A stretch of 64,000 nucleotides of DNA from Lysobacter sp. ISL-50 (GTDB lineage: Bacteria; Pseudomonadota; Gammaproteobacteria; Xanthomonadales; Xanthomonadaceae), in NCBI RefSeq assembly GCF_018612875.1, contig NZ_JAGGRI010000015.1, forward strand, positions 1 through 64,000. The letters run 5' to 3'. The translations under genes and the position numbers were made by a program. Positions 1 through 8,536 of the stretch are shown here, one piece after another. How positions within the stretch are numbered: the first letter of the stretch is position 1; each line of letters starts with the position of its first letter. Below the pieces are notes generated by a model. The model made no database searches. It was not told the origin of the DNA and worked only from the letters and a program-made list of their open reading frames with translations.

Positions 1-215
1 AACGCTTCCGCCATAAAGCGGCGGGTCACTTTCTTTGTCCAAAGCCACAAAGAAAGTAACCAAAGAAAGGGCTTTAGGCTGTTTCGAGTCAAAAGCCACG
101 AGTACGGTGCTTGCGCAGGCAGGTGCCACATTGGGCATCCTGCCCAAGGTGGCACCCGGCGCACGTCCATGTGCGCCGCCCTTCGGGTGTCCCTGGTCTC
201 GCGAGTTACTAGCGG
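1..215. repeat. xanthomonad-type interspersed repeat with nested hairpins
   Basis: A non-coding block holding three inverted repeats. A TTTCTTTG stretch near 32-40 faces CAAAGAAA near 48-56. A perfect GGTGCCAC / GTGGCACC stem spans about 122-155 and encloses a TTGGGCA / TGCCCAA stem. A GCGCAC / GTGCGC pair lies near 160-177. From memory, blocks starting with this CTTTCTTTG motif recur in Xanthomonas and Lysobacter genomes and are often mis-annotated as proteins. The forward open frame crossing it is an artefact, because it continues antisense through the peptidase gene. Confidence 0.6.
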
Positions 216-228
216 CGCCCAGCAACCG

Positions 229-283
229 CAAAAGCAACGGCAACGGCAACGGCAATGGCAATGGCAGCAGCAACGGCAAACGC
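229..283. repeat. GGCAAC/GGCAAT hexamer microsatellite
   Basis: About eight tandem hexamers of the GGCAAC type with point variants (GGCAAT, GGCAGC) lie between the interspersed repeat and the stop codon of the peptidase gene on the minus strand. The tract is outside any gene I support and would vary in length by slippage. Confidence 0.7.
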
Positions 284-301
284 CAACTCAGCCCTCGCCC
301 C

Positions 302-3300
302 TCACAACCGCTTGCGATTATCCGAAGGCACCCGATCGATCAACTTGTTGTAAGGATCGAACCCAACCTCATACGGCTCGCGATCCACCACCACCGTCAC
401 CTTCGTCTCCGCCTTCGTCACCCGCCTGCGCTGCAGCGACAACACCTGCTCATCGGCCTCCTTGCCCGAAGGCCCACGCGCGAACACGCCGACTTCGATC
501 CAGTCGTCCACCGCGCCCGGCGTTTCCTTGCCCTTGCCGTCGGCGTAAAGCTTGCCCGCATGCAACTGCATCGTGACTTCGTACTTGCCGTCGGCGAGCT
601 TCTTCGACGACGCCGACACCACGCGGTTGTCGTAGAAGGTGATTTTCTCGAACAAGTCGGTGATCAAGCCCTGCTGGTCGGGCCGGGCCTCGGCGCGTAT
701 GTATTCCAGCAACTCGGCCGAAGTCGTGTACGGCGGCGACTGATAACCCTTGTCCTGCAAGAACCGCTTCAGCGCGCGGTTGACCGCCGCCTCGCCCAGT
801 TCCTCGCGCAAGCGGTAGAACACCAGCGAGCCCTTGCGGTAATGCACGTAGGGCTGGTTCTCGACCCGGTACAGCGGCAGTTCCTCGAGCCGCTCGTCGC
901 CGCGATCGGACAGATAACGGTCCAGTTCGTACTTGAGGAAACGCCGCATCTTGGCCCGGCCGTATTCGTGCTCCATCACCATCAGCGCCGAATACTGCGA
1001 CAGCGATTCCGACAGCATGCCCGCCCCCTGCACATCCGCGCCGATCACCTGATGCCCCCACCACTGGTGCGCGACCTCATGCGCGGTCACGTAGAACACG
1101 TAGTCGATCGCCTCCGGATCGCGCAGATCGGCGATGAAGCCCAGCGACTCGGAGAACGGGATGGTGTTGGCGAAGCTCTGGGCGAATCCGGCGTAGCTCG
1201 GAAACTCGATGATCCGCACCTGGCGATGCTGGTACGGGGTGAAGTTGGCCTGGTAATAGGCCAGCGACTTCTTGACCGCCACGATCATCCGCTCGACGTT
1301 GTACGCGTGCCTGGGATCGTGGTAGACCTCGATACGGACGCCGCCGGCGGCCGTGTCGCGCCGCACCTTCCAGCGCGCCGACAGATACGAATACAGCGGC
1401 AGCATCGGCTGGTCCATCGCGTAGTCGAAGCATTGCCGGCCATCGCGCATGTACTGCTTGCGCAAATAGCCCGGCGCCAGCGCGATCTGGTCCGGCGCGG
1501 TGCACACGGTGGTCTTGAAGTCGACCCAATCGGCGTCGTTGGCGATGAAATGGTTGGCGCGCGCCGCCCGGTCCTCCAGCCTGGCCGTGCGCGGCGCTTC
1601 GCCCAGGCCGCGCTTGCTGCGCTCGCCGCGGTCTTGCAACTGCCAGCCCTGGCTGTAGCCGAAGTGCGGGTAGCCGCCCGAATCGAAGAACGTGCCGTTG
1701 CCGACCACTTCGTGCCGATCGGGCTTGTTGGCGAACCCGCGCACCGACGAGGATTGCACGAACTCCAGCACGCGGCGTTCGCCGGGCTGCATCGGCCGGT
1801 CCAGGCGATAGATGCGATGGCCCAGGCGCTCATCGCCGCCGATCAGCCGGCCCCCGCCGAACTCCACGCGTTCAAGCCTGGAATCCGGGCCGAAGCCGAG
1901 GTGGAATTCGACGATCGGCGCGGCATGCGGGTTGACGATGTCGTAGCGTCCCCGCGCGCGCGCGAGCAAGGTTTCCGGATGCAGATCGACGGTATTGCGG
2001 ATCGCGACGATGCGCGGCTGCGGCAGATCCCTGTACTTGCCGAACGCTTTCTCGTAGTTGGCCCGTTGGTCCATCGCCGCATCGGACGGCAGGTAGCGGT
2101 TGATCACGTTGGTGTTGTAAAAGATCCACGCGCCGCTCGCCGCCCACGCCGCCAGCGCGGCCGCCAGGGCGATGCGCGGGCCGCCGCGCAGGCGTTCGCG
2201 CGCCAGGCGCAGGCGATCGCGCCAGCCGGTGGAAACCCCGCGCACCCAGAACGCCGCCGCCAGCAGGATCAGCGCGCACAGCAGCAGGCCCCAATAGCCC
2301 TGGAACCACAACCGCGCGGCCAGGAAGTGGCCGTAGCCGTTCATGTCCGAATACGGCGCGTCGGGCGCGCGGGCGTAGTTGTAGAGACTGTGTTCGAAGC
2401 GCAGCAGGCCCATCGTCGCCTGCACGATCAACGCCAGCACGGTCAGGCCGTAGCCGATGAACCGGTTGTTGCTCAGCACTTGCAGCACCAATGCCAGCCC
2501 GCCCATCAGCACGAACGATATCGCGCCCAGCAACAGGCCGCGCGCATACAGCAGCGGCTCCAGCGCGGTATAGCCCTTGGCCAGTTGCAAGGCCATCGCC
2601 GTCACCGCGCCGACGCACTGGAACACCAGCACCACCGCGACCAGCGCCAGGAACTTGCTCAGCAGCGGCACCCAGTTCGCCACCGGCATCGCGTCGACGA
2701 CTTCGGCCAGCTTGGCGCCGCGCTCCTTGAACACCAGTTCGCCGGCATAGAACATCGTCACCAGGATTAGCGTGGCGCTGAAACTCGATTGCAGCGCGGT
2801 CAGCATCAGCGAGGTGGTCGGATAGGTCTTGGTGCCGAAGGCGCTCTGCGTCATGTCCGCGCCGACCACGAAGTTGAGCATCGCGCAGGCGAGCATGATC
2901 AGGAACGGCACGCTCCTGAGCACGCCGACCGTATCGAAGCGCAACGCGTGCAGGAACTGCGCCCACGAGGTCGCCGCATCGAACGAGGGCCACACGCGCG
3001 GCGCGGCCGCGACGACGCCGGCGCGCGGCGGGCTGACGGCGGGCCGGTTCCGGCGCCGCAACCAGCCCCTGCCGGTGCCGGTGCGCTGCGGCTTGAACAG
3101 CGCGAACGCTGCCGCGATCATCGCGATGCCGACGCCGCTCCAGACCAGGCGGTTGAGCAGCAGCAAGCCGCCGAACTCCGGCAACCGGCTGTTGAGTTCC
3201 ACCGACGACCAGTAGCGCACCGAGTGCGCGAAGGCGGTATCGCCGAACGGATCGAGCATCGCCGCCAGCCAGTCGTTGTCCAGGTCCGCGACCAGGGTAT

Positions 3301-3877
3301 TGGCCAGCGCGCCCAGCACGAAGAAGCCGATCACGCCCAGGTACACGAACAGCAGGCTGCGTCCGGTGACCGCCAGCAGCGCCAGCAAGGCGCCGATGAA
3401 GACCAGGTTCGGCAGCATCATGACCAGGAAACTCCACAGGTACGGCCGCAGCGAGAACGGCCCCAACTGTTCGGGATCGACCCAGGGCATGAACGGCGCG
3501 ACCAGCAGGCCCGCGATCGCGAAGGCATACACCAGCAGGCATGCGGCAAGCGCGCCGCTGAAGCGGCCGAGCAGGAAATCGCGCTTGCGCATCGGGCTGG
3601 AGAAGAACAGATCGGCGGTGCCCATCTCGAAATCGCGCAACAAGGCGCTGGCGACGAAGACCGCGATCACGAACAGGCTGGTCATGCTGAACGCGCCCAG
3701 CGACTGGGCGATGGTGACCGGCGCATTGCGGTGCACGTTGCCGATGCCGCCGCTCATTTGCACCGCATCCGAACTGCCCAGGGCGAAGGCGAGCAGGCCG
3801 AACATCAGCGCGATCAGCCACAGCAGCGGCGAGCGCAGCTGCTGGCGCAGTTCGAAGACGAAGAATTCACGAATCAT
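302..3877 (-). CDS. ABC-2 type permease fused to an M1 family aminopeptidase
   Basis: A 1191-residue protein with two halves. Residues 1 to about 600 are a multi-spanning ABC-2 type permease, starting MIREFFVFEL followed by many hydrophobic helices. The C-terminal half is an M1 (gluzincin) aminopeptidase with HEVAHQWWGH at about 933-942 and a downstream LSESLSQYS motif whose Glu (about 957) should be the third zinc ligand. The spacer is 19 residues rather than the usual 18, as I recall for permease-fused M1 proteins. The start is the ATG at 3877, 14 nt after the ATPase gene stop; longer frames run back into that gene. With the ATPase it should form a two-gene transporter. The substrate is unknown; peptide export or processing at the membrane is inference. 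Confidence 0.9.
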   Translation of the reverse strand: MIREFFVFELRQQLRSPLLWLIALMFGLLAFALGSSDAVQMSGGIGNVHRNAPVTIAQSLGAFSMTSLFVIAVFVASALLRDFEMGTADLFFSSPMRKRDFLLGRFSGALAACLLVYAFAIAGLLVAPFMPWVDPEQLGPFSLRPYLWSFLVMMLPNLVFIGALLALLAVTGRSLLFVYLGVIGFFVLGALANTLVADLDNDWLAAMLDPFGDTAFAHSVRYWSSVELNSRLPEFGGLLLLNRLVWSGVGIAMIAAAFALFKPQRTGTGRGWLRRRNRPAVSPPRAGVVAAAPRVWPSFDAATSWAQFLHALRFDTVGVLRSVPFLIMLACAMLNFVVGADMTQSAFGTKTYPTTSLMLTALQSSFSATLILVTMFYAGELVFKERGAKLAEVVDAMPVANWVPLLSKFLALVAVVLVFQCVGAVTAMALQLAKGYTALEPLLYARGLLLGAISFVLMGGLALVLQVLSNNRFIGYGLTVLALIVQATMGLLRFEHSLYNYARAPDAPYSDMNGYGHFLAARLWFQGYWGLLLCALILLAAAFWVRGVSTGWRDRLRLARERLRGGPRIALAAALAAWAASGAWIFYNTNVINRYLPSDAAMDQRANYEKAFGKYRDLPQPRIVAIRNTVDLHPETLLARARGRYDIVNPHAAPIVEFHLGFGPDSRLERVEFGGGRLIGGDERLGHRIYRLDRPMQPGERRVLEFVQSSSVRGFANKPDRHEVVGNGTFFDSGGYPHFGYSQGWQLQDRGERSKRGLGEAPRTARLEDRAARANHFIANDADWVDFKTTVCTAPDQIALAPGYLRKQYMRDGRQCFDYAMDQPMLPLYSYLSARWKVRRDTAAGGVRIEVYHDPRHAYNVERMIVAVKKSLAYYQANFTPYQHRQVRIIEFPSYAGFAQSFANTIPFSESLGFIADLRDPEAIDYVFYVTAHEVAHQWWGHQVIGADVQGAGMLSESLSQYSALMVMEHEYGRAKMRRFLKYELDRYLSDRGDERLEELPLYRVENQPYVHYRKGSLVFYRLREELGEAAVNRALKRFLQDKGYQSPPYTTSAELLEYIRAEARPDQQGLITDLFEKITFYDNRVVSASSKKLADGKYEVTMQLHAGKLYADGKGKETPGAVDDWIEVGVFARGPSGKEADEQVLSLQRRRVTKAETKVTVVVDREPYEVGFDPYNKLIDRVPSDNRKRL

Positions 3878-3891
3878 GGCATTCGCTCCGC

Positions 3892-4788
3892 TCAGGCTAC
3901 GATGCGCGCGTGTTCGCGCAGGCGCTGGAAGTACACGTCTTCCAGATCCGGCGCGACGCGTTCGAAGCCCTCCTCGGGCGCATCGGCGCTGAACACATGG
4001 ATCACCGGCTGACCGCCGACCAGGCGCGTGGACAGCACGGTGAAGCGGGTCTCGTAACCGGGCAGCGCCGCCTTGCTGACCTGCTTGCGCCAGACCTGCT
4101 GCTTGAGCGCCTCGATCGCCGCGTTCGGCTCGCCGGCCAGCAGCACCTTGCCCTTGTTGACGATCGCCATCGTCGGGCACAGATCGGTGACGTCCTCGAC
4201 GATGTGGGTCGACAGGATCACCGCCACGTTCTCGCCGATCTCCGCCAACAGATTGAGGAAGCGGTTGCGTTCTTCCGGATCCAGGCCGGCGGTGGGCTCA
4301 TCGACGATCACCAGGCGCGGATCGCCGAGCAAGGCCTGGGCGATGCCGAAGCGCTGGCGCATGCCGCCGGAGAACGTGCCTAGCTTCTGCTTGCGCGCGG
4401 CCCACAGATTGACCTGATGCAGCAGTCCCTCGACCACCTCGCGGCGCGGCTTGCGCTGGCTCAGGCCCTTGAGCACGGCGAAGTGATTGAGCAAGTCCTC
4501 GGCGCTGACCCTGGGATAGACCCCGAAGTCCTGCGGCAGATACCCCAGTTGGCGCCGCACCAGGTCTTTTTCGCGCAGCACGTCGATCGCGCGGCCGTCG
4601 GCGCCTTCCAGCACGACGGTGCCGGCGTCGGCTTCCTGCAAGGTCGCCAGGGTGCGCATCAGCGAGGACTTGCCGGCGCCGTTGGGACCGAGCAGGCCGA
4701 ACATGCCGCGCGGGACATCCAGGGAAATGCCGTCGAGCGCGCGCACGCCGTTGGCGTAGGTCTTGGTCAGGTCGCGGATGGTGAGCAT
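3892..4788 (-). CDS. ABC transporter ATP-binding protein
   Basis: A 298-residue cytoplasmic ATPase subunit. Walker A is GPNGAGKSS at about 34-42, the ABC signature is FSGGMRQRFG at about 139-148, and Walker B is LVIVDEPTAGLD with a following STH switch histidine. It begins MLTIRDLTKTYANG, typical of the CcmA/NatA-like class that pairs with ABC-2 permeases. It lies directly upstream of the permease-peptidase fusion with 14 nt between them, so the two are almost certainly co-transcribed and form one transporter. The C-terminal 80 residues after the nucleotide-binding domain are a short extension seen in this class. Confidence 0.93.
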   Translation of the reverse strand: MLTIRDLTKTYANGVRALDGISLDVPRGMFGLLGPNGAGKSSLMRTLATLQEADAGTVVLEGADGRAIDVLREKDLVRRQLGYLPQDFGVYPRVSAEDLLNHFAVLKGLSQRKPRREVVEGLLHQVNLWAARKQKLGTFSGGMRQRFGIAQALLGDPRLVIVDEPTAGLDPEERNRFLNLLAEIGENVAVILSTHIVEDVTDLCPTMAIVNKGKVLLAGEPNAAIEALKQQVWRKQVSKAALPGYETRFTVLSTRLVGGQPVIHVFSADAPEEGFERVAPDLEDVYFQRLREHARIVA

Positions 4789-5096
4789 GCGGAACTCCGT
4801 TGAGGGCGATGCGCGCGACGGGCCAGTGCCGCGACCGTCGCGATCCGGATCGATGCTAGCCAGGCCCTCCGCGCCGCCCCAGGGCGGTTGGTCGCGGTGA
4901 CCGATGGCACGGCTTACGCAATGCAGCTTGCTTGAGTAATCCAGGCACCTTTATGCAGATCCGCGCGGCACGCTCGCCGCCGCCATCGCCGCGCGACATT
5001 GCGATCGCCCTGACGCCGCCGACACATCGCGTCCGCGTATCCTGCGGCGCATCCGCGCCCGTTTCGCGCCCTGCCATCGCCCGCCCAGGCCCGCCC
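4789..5096. other. divergent intergenic region
   Basis: The 308 nt between the minus-strand ABC ATPase gene and the plus-strand LtrA-like gene must hold promoters for both. I see no hairpin, repeat or convincing sigma-70 box. In-frame codons continue upstream of the LtrA start but have no protein-like character, being rich in Pro, Arg and Ala. Confidence 0.4.
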
Positions 5097-6287
5097 ATGA
5101 CCCCGCCCCGCCCCACCCTGCTGCGCATCCGCGAAGGCCACGCCAAGGTCGGCTACGCCGAGCTGTTCTTCGATCTGGTGTTCGTGTTCGCGGTCACCCA
5201 GCTTTCGCACACCTTGCTCGAGCACCTCACTCCGACCGGCGCATTGCGCACCGGCTTGCTGTTCCTCGCGGTGTGGTGGCTGTGGATCTGCACCTCGTGG
5301 GTGACCAACTGGCTGGACCCGGAAAAAATCCCGGTGCGGCTGACCATCTTCGGCCTGATGCTGGGCGGCCTGATGATGTCGTCGGCGCTGCCGGACGCGT
5401 TCGCCGAGCGCGGACTGGCCTTCGCCGTGGTGTTCGCGGCCATGCAGGTCGGCCGCAGCGCGTTCATGCTGTGGGCGCTGCGCGGCGGCCGCGGCCCGGG
5501 CAATTTCCTTAATTTCATCCGCATCACCCTGTGGTTCGCGATGTCGGCGGTGCTGTGGATCGCCGGCGGACTGGCCGAATCCGAGTCGCGGGCGTGGTGG
5601 TGGCTGGGCGCGGTGGCGATCGAATACCTGGGTCCGATCGCGCTCTTCCGCGTGCCCGGCCTGGGCCGCTCGTCGTTGTCGGACTGGGACGTGGAAGGCG
5701 GCCATCTGTCCGAACGCTGCGGTTTGTTCATCATCATCGCGCTGGGCGAATCGGTGCTGATCACCGGCGCGACCTTCGCCAAGCTGGAGTGGAATCCCAC
5801 CACCATCGCCGCGTTCTGCATCGCCTTCCTCGGCAGCGTGGCGATGTGGTGGATCTATTTCGACAGCGGCGCGGCGCGCGGCGAACACCGGATCACCCAC
5901 GGCCAGGACACCGCCAGCCAGGCGCGCCTGGCCTACACCTATCTGCATCTGCTGATCGTCGGCGGCATCATCGTGTGCGCGGTCGCCGACGAACTGGTGC
6001 TGGTGCATCCCGATCACGCGCAAACCGCCGGCGTGGTCGCGATCATCGGCGGCCCCGCGCTGTACCTGCTGGGCTGCGCGTTGTTCAAGTGGGTGACCAA
6101 CACCCGCCGCTTCCCGCCGTTCTCGCATCTTGGCGGCTTGCTGCTGCTCGCCGCGCTGGCGCTCGCCGCCGCGCCGCTGCATCTGTCGCCGCTGGTGCTG
6201 GGCGCGGTTACGACCGTGGTGCTGATGATCGTCGCCGGTTGGGAAACCGCATCGTTGCGGCGTTCCCGCTCCGAACCGAAGCATTGA
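5097..6287 (+). CDS. low temperature requirement protein A (LtrA) family membrane protein
   Basis: A 396-residue, strongly hydrophobic multi-spanning protein. The N-terminal motif YAELFFDLVFVFAVTQLSH is the hallmark of the LtrA family (at about 21-39). Around ten hydrophobic segments follow, with short charged loops such as NWLDPEKIPVR. The ATG at 5097 was chosen because the motif lies about 20 residues in; the longer frame adds a low-complexity Pro/Arg leader. The biochemical role of LtrA proteins is poorly known; the name comes from a Listeria low-temperature growth mutant. It stands alone, divergent from the ABC genes. Confidence 0.85.
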   Translation: MTPPRPTLLRIREGHAKVGYAELFFDLVFVFAVTQLSHTLLEHLTPTGALRTGLLFLAVWWLWICTSWVTNWLDPEKIPVRLTIFGLMLGGLMMSSALPDAFAERGLAFAVVFAAMQVGRSAFMLWALRGGRGPGNFLNFIRITLWFAMSAVLWIAGGLAESESRAWWWLGAVAIEYLGPIALFRVPGLGRSSLSDWDVEGGHLSERCGLFIIIALGESVLITGATFAKLEWNPTTIAAFCIAFLGSVAMWWIYFDSGAARGEHRITHGQDTASQARLAYTYLHLLIVGGIIVCAVADELVLVHPDHAQTAGVVAIIGGPALYLLGCALFKWVTNTRRFPPFSHLGGLLLLAALALAAAPLHLSPLVLGAVTTVVLMIVAGWETASLRRSRSEPKH

Positions 6288-6311
6288 GGCAGCGCGCCGC
6301 GACCGCGACGC

Positions 6312-6731
6312 TCAGCCGCGCCCCAATCGCCGCAAGGCGATGCCCAGGGCGATGCGGTAACTCGCCGCCAGATCGCGGTTGATCACGATCGTCGCCAGCG
6401 GCGCGGCATGCGCGCGCAGGCGTTCGTCCAGGGTGGTGGCGCTGCCGTCGTGGACTTCGATGTAGGCGCTGGGCAATGCGTCCAGCGCTTGCCGCAGCGG
6501 TTCGGGCTGGGCCAGCGCTTGCGAAGCCAGTTCGCCTGGATCGATCAACACGAACTCGGCGTTGCCCGCGCGCGCGCAGCCCAGTTGCGCGACGAACTCG
6601 CGCAGGCTCGCGCACGGCCGCACGTCCAGGCGGCGCCCGACCGCGGCCGCCAGCCGGCGCAGCCCGGCGTAGAAGTCCGCGCCCAACGGCGCCTAGTCGG
6701 AATGGGCGCCTTGTACGATCACGATGCTCAC
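6312..6731 (-). pseudogene. type II 3-dehydroquinate dehydratase-like gene interrupted by an in-frame TAG
   Basis: Read from a GTG at 6731 the frame gives MSIVIVQGAHSD, then TAG at 6693-6695, then APLGADFYAGLR and 124 open residues ending RIALGIALRRLG. The joined product would be about 139 residues, close to AroQ size. The C-terminal half carries AroQ-like features: LDVRP-type strand, FVLIDPGELA where AroQ has a VINPGA strand, and YIEVHDGSA matching the catalytic-His EVH motif. The classical GPNLN and catalytic Tyr/Arg motifs are changed, so it may not have been a true dehydratase. Without readthrough the product would have to restart at the TTG at 6686. It could be a pseudogene, a sequencing error (TGG read as TAG) or a divergent paralogue. 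Confidence 0.6.
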
Positions 6732-6881
6732 GCTTGCTGCCTGTTGATGGTCCGGGGCGCAGCTTGCGACAGGCTGGCATAAACGTGCTATTTCGCCGCG
6801 ACGGCGCGGCGTAAATTCTTCGCATAGCCGGGGTGGCGGCGGCGGGTCATGGACGCGATTGGTCAGCCTCCATCGCCGCAC

Positions 6882-8255
6882 CTAAACCTGCAAAGTCATC
6901 CCCGGCCGCGCCAGTTCCACCTTCACGCCGAAGCGCTCGCCGATCTCGCCGGCCAGCGCTTCGCGCGCCTTGTCTTCGCCGTGCACCAGCGCCAGCGGCG
7001 GATGGCCGGCGATCTGGCCGTACCACTCGATCAAGCCGTGTTGATCGGTATGCGCCGACAGTCCGCCGATGGTGTGGCGCTGCGCCAGCGCGCGCACGTC
7101 GCGGCCGTGGATGCGCACCCACTTCGCGCCGTCGACCAATCGCCGTCCGATCGTGCCTTCGGCCTGATAACCGACGAACACCACGTGCGTCTGCGGCTTG
7201 CCCAGGTTGTGCTTGAAGTGATGCAGGATGCGCCCGGCGTTGGCCATGCCGGAACCGGCGATCACGATCGCGCCGCGTTCTAGCTGGTTGATCGCCATCG
7301 AGTCCTGCGCCGATTCGGTCAGCTGCAGATTCGGCAGATGGAAGGGATTGGGTTTCTGTTTCCACACCCGCACCGCGTCTTCGTCGAACAGATCGGTGTG
7401 GCGGTCGTAGACGGCGACCACCTTGGCCGCCATCGGGCTGTCGAGAAAAATCTTCCAGCGGCCGACGTTCCATTCGTCCCAGTACTTGGCGAACCAATAC
7501 AGCAGTTCCTGGCTGCGGCCGACCGCGAACGCGGGGATCAGCACGTTGCCGCCGTCGCTCCAGGCGCTTTCGAGAATGCGCCCGAGTTCGAGGATGGTCT
7601 CGGCGCGGTCCTTGTGCAGACGGTCGCCGTAGGTGGATTCCATCAGCACCAGGTCGGCGCGGTCGATCGGCGCCGGATCGCGCAGGATCGGCGTGCCCTT
7701 GGGGCCCAGGTCGCCGGAGAACACCAGCTTGCGGTCTTCGGCGTACAGCTCGACCACCGACGAGCCCAGGATGTGGCCGGCCTCGCGGAACGCGACTTCC
7801 ACGCCAGGCAGGATTTCGCGGCGCGTGTCGTAGGCCAGCGGCTGCACGCGCTGCATGGTCGCTTCGACATCTTCGCGGGTGTACAGCGGAATCAGTTCGG
7901 GCTCGCCGTGCTGGCGCTTGCGGTTGCCGCGTTCGGCTTCGCTCTCGGCGATGGATGCCGAATCCAGCAGCATGATCCGCATCAGGTCGGCGGTGGCTTC
8001 CTGGGCGTGGATGGCGCCGCGGAAGCCGCGCTTGACCAGCAACGGCACGCGGCCGATGTGATCGATGTGGGCGTGGCTGATCACCAGCGCATCGAGCGCG
8101 GCGGCGTCGAAGGCGAACGGATCGAGATTGCGCCGTTCCGCCTCGGGACTGCCCTGGATCATGCCGCAATCGAGCAGCACGCGATGGCCGGCGGCCTCGA
8201 CTTCGTGCAGGGAACCGGTGACCTCGCCGGCGGCGCCGTGGAAATGAACGCGCAT
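6882..8255 (-). CDS. MBL-fold beta-CASP RNase-like metallohydrolase
   Basis: A 457-residue cytoplasmic protein of the metallo-beta-lactamase / beta-CASP / RMMBL class related to CPSF73 and bacterial RNA-processing exonucleases. The zinc motif HAHIDH is at about 62-67. Downstream motifs are MESTYGDR, FAVGRSQELLYW in the beta-CASP domain, GSGMANAGR, and GLSAHTDQHGL, all at expected spacing. RMMBL-like sequence follows, with LVHGEDKAREAL near the end. The ATG at 8255 has an AGGAG 8-9 nt upstream. Substrate is probably RNA; whether it acts as endo- or exonuclease cannot be told from sequence. Confidence 0.9.
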   Translation of the reverse strand: MRVHFHGAAGEVTGSLHEVEAAGHRVLLDCGMIQGSPEAERRNLDPFAFDAAALDALVISHAHIDHIGRVPLLVKRGFRGAIHAQEATADLMRIMLLDSASIAESEAERGNRKRQHGEPELIPLYTREDVEATMQRVQPLAYDTRREILPGVEVAFREAGHILGSSVVELYAEDRKLVFSGDLGPKGTPILRDPAPIDRADLVLMESTYGDRLHKDRAETILELGRILESAWSDGGNVLIPAFAVGRSQELLYWFAKYWDEWNVGRWKIFLDSPMAAKVVAVYDRHTDLFDEDAVRVWKQKPNPFHLPNLQLTESAQDSMAINQLERGAIVIAGSGMANAGRILHHFKHNLGKPQTHVVFVGYQAEGTIGRRLVDGAKWVRIHGRDVRALAQRHTIGGLSAHTDQHGLIEWYGQIAGHPPLALVHGEDKAREALAGEIGERFGVKVELARPGMTLQV

Positions 8256-8394
8256 GGGTTGTGCTCCTGATGTGGACCGGCCGCGGCGGCGGCCGCGATC
8301 CAGGCGTCGAACTTAGCATGCGTGCGAACCAGTCCGGCTCTCGATGGCACGCTTGTTGCGCAACGGCTCAGCGCACGCATCGCAGGGTGCAAAT

Positions 8395-8446
8395 CACCCC
8401 ACATGACTGACGACACCCTTCCGCGCCTGCGAACCGGTCTATCGTC
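8395..8446 (+). promoter_or_regulatory. 52-nt upstream element shared by the first two M13 peptidase genes
   Basis: This segment starts CACCCCACATGAC, continues with CGACACCCTTC at 8411 and ends CTATCGTC at 8446. The same three blocks, at identical spacing over 52 nt, recur at 10931-10982 upstream of the second M13 gene. It lies about 90 nt before the first start codon. The TATCGT near the end could be a -10 box, but the -35 is unclear. A duplicated promoter or leader is the simplest reading. Confidence 0.55.
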
Positions 8447-8536
8447 GAGACATCGCGCTGGGGACCGACGACGACGGCCCGCAACGAGAGCCGCCGTTTC
8501 GTCATCTACCTCAAGTTCGCCTGGCAGGAGTACGCC

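Noticed and set aside
35-2770. A 911-residue forward open frame
   Set aside because: It is antisense to the M1 peptidase-permease gene, whose motifs are unambiguous; long antisense frames are expected at this GC content.
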